Positions 58,372 through 64,000 of a stretch of 64,000 bases of DNA are shown here, piece after piece; position 1 is the stretch's first letter; every line of letters starts with the position of its first letter. The notes under the pieces were generated by a model, which was not told the origin of the DNA, ran no database searches, and worked only from the letters and a program-made list of their open reading frames with translations. Origin of the DNA: Saccharopolyspora galaxeae (GTDB taxonomy: Bacteria > Actinomycetota > Actinomycetes > Mycobacteriales > Pseudonocardiaceae); NCBI RefSeq assembly GCF_016526145.1, contig NZ_JADDUE010000007.1, forward strand, positions 248,001 to 312,000, read 5' to 3'. The position numbers were made by a program, and so were the translations under genes.

Positions 58372-59049
58372 TCACTCGTCGGCATGGTCCTTCTCGTATC
58401 GCGTCAACGCCGCGGCCATGTCCCGCGCTGCGTCGAATCCGTCCTCAATGGACAAGGTGGCGATGTCGTCGCGACCGGCTGCCCAGTGCTCGGCCTCAAT
58501 GCGGTTGAGGAAGAAGAAGCTGTGATGGCAGAAGGAGCCCCAGATCGCAGTCTTCGTACTGAAGTCGGATTGGCCACGAGCGGGCACGCGCTGCGTCACG
58601 GCAGCTTCGACCGGATCGGCCACGGTGATGCCGGAGGGACTGACCTGGAGCCGCACGACCGTGCCGGATTCGGGGGCGGTTGAGGACACCGTGATCGGAG
58701 CGTTCAACACGATCGTGAAGATCAGGGTGTCCATCGCGCACCACGTCCATTTCCGGGCGCCGCCGATGATGACCTGGTGAGCGGTCGGGTTGTGGGTCAG
58801 GCCGAGTCCAACGATTCGGCCCTCGTCGTCGCGTTCGGTCCAGGAGTCGAGCAGGGCAGCCGCGTGCGCGTGCTCGATGCCCAGGTCCGCGATCGAGTCC
58901 AGGACCCGGTCACGGCGGATGGGATGGTCCTCTTGGGCGAGCAGGCGGAGCATCCGGATCAGCAGACGGGCCGGGCCTTGGCCGAGATCGAGGGCGCCGC
59001 CTGGCTGGCTGAGTTCGGCGACGGTCTGGGTGGGATGTGCGCTGGTCAC
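58372..59049 (-). CDS. Organomercurial lyase MerB paralogue, copy 2
   Basis: GTG 59049 follows GGGAGGTAAGGACC (225 residues). The sequence parallels copy 1: WTWCAMDTLIF with Cys104 and Asp107, and GSFCHHSFFF with Cys174. The residue matching Cys121 of copy 1 is Ala (VSSTAPESG). All three core catalytic positions remain, so activity is plausible, perhaps on other organomercurials. It is the middle lyase in an operon of MerA, MerR and two lyases. Confidence 0.82.
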   Translation of the reverse strand: MTSAHPTQTVAELSQPGGALDLGQGPARLLIRMLRLLAQEDHPIRRDRVLDSIADLGIEHAHAAALLDSWTERDDEGRIVGLGLTHNPTAHQVIIGGARKWTWCAMDTLIFTIVLNAPITVSSTAPESGTVVRLQVSPSGITVADPVEAAVTQRVPARGQSDFSTKTAIWGSFCHHSFFFLNRIEAEHWAAGRDDIATLSIEDGFDAARDMAAALTRYEKDHADE

Positions 59050-59122
59050 GGTCCTTACCTCCCACGGTGACGGCGTAGTTGCTGGATTGCCGCGACCGTA
59101 GGGTCTGACCCCGGGGTGAGGG

Positions 59123-59548
59123 TCAAGCGTGCGCGACGCAGCGGGGGTCACCCGGCCAACACACCCCACCCCGCCCGGCCAGTTCGGTGCGGTGGGCGTC
59201 CTCGAACTCGTCGATGCGCCGCAGTGTCTGATGCAACTCGTCGATCCGTGCGGACAGGCGCTGCCGTGACCGCTGAAGCAACCAGGCCAGACGCGGGCCG
59301 ATCGGATCGGCGGTGCCGGTCAGCTCGCGGATCTCGGCCACGGTGAGCCCGAGGCTGCGGAGCTGGCCGATCAGGTGGACGCACCACAGGGCGTCGGCAC
59401 CGAAGAGTCGGTAGTTCGCCGCGCTGCGACCGATGGTGTAGATCAAGCCGGAGTCGGTGTACTGGCGCAGCGTTTTGATCGGGACGCCGGTACGGCGGGA
59501 CAGTTCCCCCACGGTCATCGGCCGGGACTGTCCCGTGCTGTCAGTCAT
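59123..59548 (-). CDS. MerR-family regulator of the mer operon
   Basis: A 141-residue protein (ATG 59548, AAAGGAGACGCC upstream). The HTH (TVGELSRRTGVPIKTLRQYT) and wing (IGRSAANYRLFGADAL) are of MerR type, with a coiled coil and a C-terminal GVCWPGDPRC (Cys130, Cys137) for metal binding. It is encoded between merA and the merB genes. It could act on the mer promoter as activator, or on an organomercury-specific promoter. Confidence 0.78.
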   Translation of the reverse strand: MTDSTGQSRPMTVGELSRRTGVPIKTLRQYTDSGLIYTIGRSAANYRLFGADALWCVHLIGQLRSLGLTVAEIRELTGTADPIGPRLAWLLQRSRQRLSARIDELHQTLRRIDEFEDAHRTELAGRGGVCWPGDPRCVAHA

Positions 59549-59568
59549 CGTTGGCGTCTCCTTTTCGC

Positions 59569-60984
59569 TCAGGCGGCGCAGCAGGAGAGTTTGGTGATGT
59601 CGCGGGTGAAGGTTTGGGCGGCGAGTTTGAGGGCTTCGGCCATCGTCAGGTACGGGCACCACAGCTCGCCCATCTCGTAGACGCTCATCTGGTTGTGCAG
59701 CGCGTAGACGGCGGTGGCGATCACCTCGCCGGCGCCGTCGGCGAGCACGTGCGCACCGAGAAGCCGACCGGTGTTGCGTTCGGCGACCAGCTTGATCAGC
59801 CCGCGCGTGTCGCGGTTGATCAGGGCGCGCGGCACGTGTTCCAGCGACAGGACCCGGCATTCGCAGTCGTAGCCCCGCTGCTGGGCCTCGGCGTCGGTGA
59901 GGCCCGCGGCGGCGACCTGGGGGCTGGTGAAGGTCACCCGCGGCAGGTGGTGGTATTCCAGCGTTCGGCCTGCTTGGTGGAAGGCGTTGTCGACCACGAC
60001 TGCGCCGTGCGCGCCCGCGACGTAGACGAACTGGGGGTGCCCGGTCACGTCACCCGCGGCCCAGATCCGGGGGTTGTCGGTGCGCAGGTGTTCATCGGTG
60101 ACGACCTGGCCGTGCTGCCCCGTTCGTACGCCGACGGCGTCCAGTCCCAATCCGTCGGTGACCGGTGCGCGCCCGGTGGCCATCAACAGGGCATCGACCC
60201 GCAGCTCGCGAGCGTGCCCCTGCGGGTCGCGCAGCTCGGCGACGACCCGCCCGCTCTCGCGTCGCACCCGCGCCAGGACGGTGCCGGAGCGCACGCCGAT
60301 GCCCTCCTCGGCGAAGACCCGCGCGAGTGCGTCGGAGACCTCGGGTTCCTCGGCCGGGGCCAGCCGGTCCAGCATCTCGACCACCTCAACGCGCACCCCG
60401 AGGCGAGAGAACAGTTGAGCCTGTTCCAGGCCGACATAGTTGCCCCCGATGACCAGCATCGATTCGGGCAGGACCGTGAGTTCCATCGCCGTGGTCGAGG
60501 TCAGGTAGTCCACCTCGTCCAGCCCGTCCACCCGGGGTATCCGCGGGGCCGAGCCGGTGGCGACGAGATAGTGCTCGGCCTCGATCCGGCGGCTCCCACC
60601 CCCGGCGAGGTCGACCTCCACCGCGGGGCCGTCCACGAACCGCGCCTGGCCGGCGATGATCTCCCAGCCGTACTCGGCGGCCAATCCCGTGTACTTGTCC
60701 TGCCGCATCGCAGTCACAAGGTCGCTCTTCCCGCCGATCAACTCGGCGAACGCGACCTCCTCGACGCTAGCCCGCACCCCCGGGAACCGCTCCGCGGACA
60801 GGGCCATATGCCGCGCCTCGGCGGCAGCCAGCAGCGCTTTCGAGGGCACGCAGCCGGTGTTCACACAGGTACCCCCGACGGTGCCGCGCTCGATCATCAC
60901 CACCGAGTGGTTCTCCCGCCGCGCAGCGATCGCCGCCGCGAACGCCGCACCCCCGGAGCCGGTGATCGCCAGATCGAAGGCCAT
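59569..60984 (-). CDS. merA: Mercuric reductase
   Basis: A 471-residue FAD/NADPH-dependent enzyme. GSGGAAFAAAIAA is the FAD site, GGTCVNTGCVPSK holds the redox pair (Cys40, Cys45), ATGSAP and DNPRIWAAGDVTGHPQF are family blocks, and the C-terminus ends in SCCAA (Cys468, Cys469), the Hg-delivery pair. It lacks the N-terminal HMA domain. It reduces Hg(II) to Hg(0) in the cytoplasm. It is divergent from an ArsR-type regulator. Confidence 0.93.
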   Translation of the reverse strand: MAFDLAITGSGGAAFAAAIAARRENHSVVMIERGTVGGTCVNTGCVPSKALLAAAEARHMALSAERFPGVRASVEEVAFAELIGGKSDLVTAMRQDKYTGLAAEYGWEIIAGQARFVDGPAVEVDLAGGGSRRIEAEHYLVATGSAPRIPRVDGLDEVDYLTSTTAMELTVLPESMLVIGGNYVGLEQAQLFSRLGVRVEVVEMLDRLAPAEEPEVSDALARVFAEEGIGVRSGTVLARVRRESGRVVAELRDPQGHARELRVDALLMATGRAPVTDGLGLDAVGVRTGQHGQVVTDEHLRTDNPRIWAAGDVTGHPQFVYVAGAHGAVVVDNAFHQAGRTLEYHHLPRVTFTSPQVAAAGLTDAEAQQRGYDCECRVLSLEHVPRALINRDTRGLIKLVAERNTGRLLGAHVLADGAGEVIATAVYALHNQMSVYEMGELWCPYLTMAEALKLAAQTFTRDITKLSCCAA

Positions 60985-61059
60985 CTCCGCACCCTTCCTG
61001 GCGAGCCGCCGCGCCCGCCTAATCGTATTTGCCTGGCCGGATGTATGCTGGTGTCATAG

Positions 61060-61077
61060 TATCCGCCTTAGCGAATA
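61060..61077. promoter_or_regulatory. Candidate operator between merA and the ArsR-type regulator
   Basis: TATCCGC-CTTA-GCGAATA, an inverted repeat with one mismatch in the 113-bp divergent region. It is in the right place for the ArsR-type mercury repressor to control both genes. Confidence 0.45.
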
Positions 61078-61097
61078 TGTGCAGGTGGTGGTCCCGC

Positions 61098-61484
61098 ATG
61101 AGTGAGGCCGCGAACATCGCCCCGGTCGACGGGTTGCTTGGCGACGGGGACGAGGTCGGCACGGTGGCGAAGTTCTTCCGCGCCTTGGGTGACCCCAGCC
61201 GCCTGCGGCTGTTGGAGTTCCTGCTCGACGGTGAGCACTCGGTGAGCGACTGCGTCGCCCACATCGGCCTCTCGCAGGGCCGGATCTCCACCCACCTGGC
61301 GTGCCTGGCCGACTGTGGCTACGTCCAGGCTCGTCGTGAGGGCCGCTGGTGCTACTACCGGGTCACCGATCCGAGGGTGGCCGAGTTGGTCATGCTCGCC
61401 CGTGCGCTGGCCGCCGACAACTGCACTGCGCTGGACGCCTGCGAGCGCATCGACGCACCCGAGAGCGCCCCGAGGCGGACATAG
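61098..61484 (+). CDS. ArsR-family mercury-type repressor
   Basis: A 128-residue protein (ATG 61098). The winged HTH reads VAKFFRALGDPSRLRLLEFL and GLSQGRISTHLACLADCGYV, then RREGRWCYYRV. Cys69 and Cys73 in CLADC plus Cys109 and Cys115 near the C-terminus (DNCTALDACERI) resemble the ArsR-type MerR repressors of streptomycete mer operons. It is divergent from merA and upstream of two Cys-Cys membrane proteins. It likely represses both directions until Hg(II) binds. Confidence 0.82.
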   Translation: MSEAANIAPVDGLLGDGDEVGTVAKFFRALGDPSRLRLLEFLLDGEHSVSDCVAHIGLSQGRISTHLACLADCGYVQARREGRWCYYRVTDPRVAELVMLARALAADNCTALDACERIDAPESAPRRT

Positions 61485-61498
61485 GGGAGGGAGGATCG

Positions 61499-61765
61499 AT
61501 GGCCACCACGGACAAGCGGCCAGCGCTAGCCACGCTCGGCGTCGGCGCGTTGCTGGTGCTGTGCTGCGCCGCTCCCGCCCTGATCGCCGCGGGCGTACTC
61601 GGCGCTCTCGCCGCCTGGCTGGGCAACCCCTGGGTGATCGGTGCCGCCGTGGCCGCCGCGCTCGTCGTGGCCTGGCAGGTCGGGACACGGCTTCGGAGCA
61701 GGCACTCCAGCACCTGTGATGCGCCCAGGCGACCCGAGCATCGCGACGAGGATCGGCCCTCGTAG
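61499..61765 (+). CDS. Small membrane protein with Cys-Cys pair, candidate mercury transporter
   Basis: An 88-residue protein (ATG 61499, GGGAGGGAGGATCG upstream). Two membrane helices (about 10-35 and 43-62), with Cys-Cys inside the first (LLVLCCAAPALIAAG). The C-terminal tail is basic and has one more Cys. A vicinal Cys pair in the first helix is the hallmark of MerT/MerF/MerE-type importers, which deliver Hg(II) to MerA. Sequence identity with those families is not evident, so this may be an actinobacterial counterpart. It lies 15 bp downstream of the regulator. Confidence 0.6.
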   Translation: MATTDKRPALATLGVGALLVLCCAAPALIAAGVLGALAAWLGNPWVIGAAVAAALVVAWQVGTRLRSRHSSTCDAPRRPEHRDEDRPS

Positions 61766-61803
61766 CCCCTCGCGCCCGTACACCGCTGTGACCAGGAGCG
61801 TTC

Positions 61804-62400
61804 ATGCCTGCCTCGATTCACACGACCACCCTCGCCCATCCCCGTCCGGCCACCTGCGGCGCCGTGCTGGCTCAACTGGCCCGTGACCGTCCCTCCCGCG
61901 TCGTGTTCGCGACTCTGACGGTCATCACCTTCGCCGTCTACGCCACCGTGTTGCCGTCTGAACAGGCCGGCGGACAACTCAGCCTGTCCAACTGGACGTA
62001 CCTGACCGGGCTGCTACTGGGCTTTGCCATCGTGCTGGCCCTGGGGCTGGCCGCCGTGTTGACCGTGCAGGTCTATGCCCTGCGCCAAGCTGTCGCGGCA
62101 CGCTGCACTGCCGGAGGCCGGGCCGCACTCGGTGGACTCGGATTCCTTGCCAGCCTCGTGCCCAGCCTGTGCTGCAGTCCCGTGCTCCCTGCCGTCCTGG
62201 CGCTGTTCGGTGTCGGCGCCAGCGGCGCTACCGCCACCATGAAAACCATCGCCCCGTATGCCACCGTGATCCTCACGGCAACCCTCGGATTCTTCTTGCT
62301 CCACGGGTGGTGGAGCATCCGACGCCTCGCTCGCCAGGGCAGCGCGACCGCTGGCGTGGGCGAGGACTGCTGTGGCCCTGCGGAGTCCACGGGCCGCTGA
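61804..62400 (+). CDS. Membrane protein with two Cys-Cys pairs, candidate mercury transporter
   Basis: A 198-residue protein (ATG 61804 behind AGGAGCG). Four hydrophobic helices, with Cys-Cys at a helix start (SLVPSLCCSPVLPAVLALFG, about 117-136) and a C-terminal GEDCCGPAE. One pair in a helix and one in a loop mirror MerT-like Hg(II) uptake proteins. It is third in the operon after the ArsR-type regulator and the 88-residue protein. The function is inferred from position and Cys pattern. Confidence 0.6.
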   Translation: MPASIHTTTLAHPRPATCGAVLAQLARDRPSRVVFATLTVITFAVYATVLPSEQAGGQLSLSNWTYLTGLLLGFAIVLALGLAAVLTVQVYALRQAVAARCTAGGRAALGGLGFLASLVPSLCCSPVLPAVLALFGVGASGATATMKTIAPYATVILTATLGFFLLHGWWSIRRLARQGSATAGVGEDCCGPAESTGR

Positions 62401-62427
62401 GGTGCGGCTGCGTCACGTCGGTGTTGC

Positions 62428-62446
62428 CGGGAGGGATACCCTCCCG
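62428..62446. terminator. Bidirectional terminator between convergent genes
   Basis: CGGGAGGG (62428-62435) and CCCTCCCG (62439-62446) with a 3-nt loop, between the membrane-protein gene and the ArsR-GNAT gene that ends at 62555. Confidence 0.6.
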
Positions 62447-62554
62447 CGGTCGACATCGACGGCTCGGACAGGTCCGTTGACCCGACAGAGCGGCAACCCA
62501 CGCAAGCAATCCTTCCTGGATCTTGCTCGGTTCACGTTGATGTTGCCGCGTCGG

Positions 62555-63394
62555 TCAGTTGACGGGTGAGCGGCGTTCCAGGAGCACGGTGTCGTGCCAG
62601 ACGCCGTCACGTTGGGCGATGCGTTCGCGGATGCCGACGGTGCGGTAGCCGGCTGCGTGGTGCAGGGCGATGCTCGCGCGGTTGTTGGTGAAGATCGCGG
62701 TTTGCAGGGTCCAGAGACCGGCGGCGTCGGCTTCGGTGACTTGCTTATGCAGCAGTGCTTTTCCGACTCCGCGTCCGCGGTGTCCGTCAGCGACGTAGAC
62801 GGCGGTCTCGGCGACTCCGGCGTAGCACTCGCGTGGTGAGACGGGGCTGGCGGCGGTCCAGCCGACGACCTCGCCGTCGAGTTCGGCGACCCAGCGGTGG
62901 TCGGGCAGCCACTTGGCGTCGAGGCTGGCTTTGCTGGGCACGGTGGTCTCGAAGGTGGCGATGCCGGTGTCGATGCCTTCGGCGTAGACGCGGCGCACGG
63001 CGATCCAGTCCTCGCTGCTGAGGGCGCGGACGGTGACATCGGGCGGGAGGTTGTCCGGGCAGCAGGGCTGCGGCCCGAGCAGGCCCATCACGGCGTCGGC
63101 GGCATGGGGCAGGCCGGTGCAGCAGGCTTCGTTGATGGTGACGATCGTGGCGGTGCCTTCCTTGGCCTGGCGGATGAAGCCCGCGTCGGCGAGCTTGCGC
63201 ACGTGGAATGAGCAAGTCGACTGGCTGGTTCCGAGGATCTTGGTCAACGCGCCCACGGTGATGCCATTCGGGCTGGTGGCCACGGCGTGCAGCAGTCGCA
63301 CCCGGACGGGTTCGCCGAGGCAGGCGAACCAGTCGGCGTAGGTGGCTGCGTCGGAGGTGGGCAGGACCTGGGCTTGCCGGAGCGCGATCGCCAT
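62555..63394 (-). CDS. ArsR regulator fused to a GNAT acetyltransferase
   Basis: A 279-residue fusion (ATG 63394). Residues 1-90 form an ArsR winged helix (WFACLGEPVRVRLLHAVATS, GTSQSTCSFHVRKLADAGFI). Cys91-Cys92 and Cys111-Cys112 (ACCTGLPHAAD; QPCCPDNLPP) sit in the linker, a likely arsenite site. Residues 118-279 are a GNAT domain of the phosphinothricin/arsinothricin acetyltransferase (ArsN) type (YVADGHRGRGVGKALLHKQV, TIFTNNRASIALHHAAGYRT-like). It may sense arsenic and acetylate an arsenic compound. A divergent flavin monooxygenase shares its promoter region. Confidence 0.85.
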   Translation of the reverse strand: MAIALRQAQVLPTSDAATYADWFACLGEPVRVRLLHAVATSPNGITVGALTKILGTSQSTCSFHVRKLADAGFIRQAKEGTATIVTINEACCTGLPHAADAVMGLLGPQPCCPDNLPPDVTVRALSSEDWIAVRRVYAEGIDTGIATFETTVPSKASLDAKWLPDHRWVAELDGEVVGWTAASPVSPRECYAGVAETAVYVADGHRGRGVGKALLHKQVTEADAAGLWTLQTAIFTNNRASIALHHAAGYRTVGIRERIAQRDGVWHDTVLLERRSPVN

Positions 63395-63405
63395 ACCGTC
63401 AGTGT

Positions 63406-63480
63406 ATCGACCGGAATCGATGGTTGCGTCTATCGAGTGTGCTCGATACATTCACCTCAACTCAATCGAGCTATATCGAT
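63406..63480. promoter_or_regulatory. Three ATCGA-N6-TCGAT operators
   Basis: The sites are 63406-63421, 63432-63447 and 63465-63480, each ATCGA, six bases, TCGAT. The middle one extends to TATCGAG-TGTG-CTCGATA. Centres are 26 and 33 bp apart. They fill the gap between the ArsR-GNAT gene and the divergent monooxygenase and are the probable binding sites of the ArsR domain. Confidence 0.82.
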
Positions 63481-63495
63481 GGAATGGAGTGAGGG

Positions 63496-64000
63496 ATGAG
63501 CGAGTCGCCTGTGGTAGTGATCGGTGCTGGGCCGGTGGGGTTGGCAGCGGCTGCCGAGTTGGCCGAGCGAGGTGTGGAACCGCTCGTGCTGGAGCGCGCC
63601 GATCGAGCTGGGGCTGCGGTGGCGCAGTGGCATCACGTGCGTTTGTTCTCGCGTTGGGTCGAGCTGATCGACCCGGCCGCCCGTCGGCTGTTGGACACGC
63701 GTGGTTGGCAGTCCCCGGACGAGGACAGCTATCCGACGGGGCGGGAGTGGACCGAGCACTATCTGCGCCCGCTGGCCGAAGCGTTGGGCACGCGGGTGCG
63801 GCTCGGTGCCGAGGTCGTTGGGGTGGCTCGACGGGGCCGGGGCCGGGTCGTCGACGCCGGGCGCGACAGCGAGCCGTTGACCGTTCACCTGCGCACCGAT
63901 TCGGGCGTCGAGGAACGGGTGACAGCCAGCGCCGTGATCGATGCCTCGGGAACCTGGGACAACCCGAACCCGCTCGGTGGGGACGGGCTGCCGGCTGCGG
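63496..64000 (+). CDS. FAD-dependent monooxygenase, N-terminal part (ArsO-like context)
   Basis: ATG 63496 behind GAGTGAGGG; the gene runs off the right edge (about 168 residues seen). The N-terminus has the FAD-binding VVVIGAGPVGLAAAAELAER and a conserved ASGTWDNPNPLG near residue 155, as in flavin-containing/ArsO-type monooxygenases. Its divergent position beside the ArsR-GNAT gene points to oxidation of an arsenic compound, but the family alone does not prove it. Confidence 0.75.
   Translation, partial: MSESPVVVIGAGPVGLAAAAELAERGVEPLVLERADRAGAAVAQWHHVRLFSRWVELIDPAARRLLDTRGWQSPDEDSYPTGREWTEHYLRPLAEALGTRVRLGAEVVGVARRGRGRVVDAGRDSEPLTVHLRTDSGVEERVTASAVIDASGTWDNPNPLGGDGLPAA

Noticed and set aside
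1-64000. tRNA, rRNA or tmRNA genes
   Set aside because: No cloverleaf with a GGTTCGA-type arm or rRNA core was recognised by eye. A covariance-model scan would be the decisive check.

Overview
This is high-GC DNA with dense GTG/ATG-started genes and many 1-4 base stop/start overlaps. It also carries actinobacterial families: a Scr1-type XRE/DUF397 pair, a replication-relaxation protein, a GP88 protein and a LysM-BTAD protein. The source is most likely an actinomycete, perhaps of the Pseudonocardiales; that order is inferred from gene style only. Almost everything is accessory. I see no rRNA, tRNA or housekeeping cluster, and the window looks like the inside of a large integrative conjugative element or plasmid-derived island.

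Left arm (1-4400): a tyrosine integrase cut by the window edge, an excisionase-like HTH protein with a coupled leader peptide, and a three-gene methyltransferase operon (one intact beta-class DNA methyltransferase plus two degenerate homologues). All are on the minus strand. A 32-bp palindrome sits in the divergent promoter region.

Conjugation operon (4409-19974, plus strand): a sigma-like protein, VirB2-like pilin, VirB6/TrbL-like membrane protein, a repeat protein, PrgI-like protein, VirB4 ATPase, GP88 protein, VirD4/TraG coupling ATPase, replication-relaxation protein and a transglycosylase/M23 peptidase. A recombinase-HTH-recombinase mobile element interrupts it at 10.5-13.7 kb, and one of its recombinases is frameshifted. 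I recognise no relaxase.

Metal module 1 (20.0-24.2 kb): lspA, an SPC-type P1B ATPase and a CmtR-like sensor, divergent from a SAM methyltransferase and an isoprenylcysteine-methyltransferase-like protein. Accessory array (24.2-32.4 kb, minus): HTH/coiled-coil protein, YgjP-like metallopeptidase, DprA, PP-loop PAPS-reductase-like protein and many uncharacterised small genes, with strong hairpins between them. Non-coding segment 32.4-34.3 kb: a perfect 285-bp tandem duplication, four 12-bp direct repeats and a 13-bp-stem hairpin.

Tad pilus locus (34.8-46.2 kb): LysM-BTAD protein, TadE/G-type proteins, Flp-like pilin, TadC, TadB, TadA, TadZ, CpaB-like SAF protein and two exported proteins on the minus strand, with a divergent prepilin peptidase. 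Next comes a worn stretch (46.2-50.5 kb) of Nudix-like genes, two frameshifted genes and small hypothetical genes with repeated hairpins, then the Scr1/DUF397 pair and a DinB-like protein.

Metal modules 2-4 (53.1-64.0 kb): a MerR regulator with a textbook MerR promoter driving an HMA chaperone and a P-type ATPase; an MFS transporter; a mercury cluster (merA, MerR, two merB paralogues, divergent ArsR-type regulator and two Cys-Cys membrane proteins that may carry Hg); and an ArsR-acetyltransferase fusion divergent from a flavin monooxygenase, with three identical-format operators between them.
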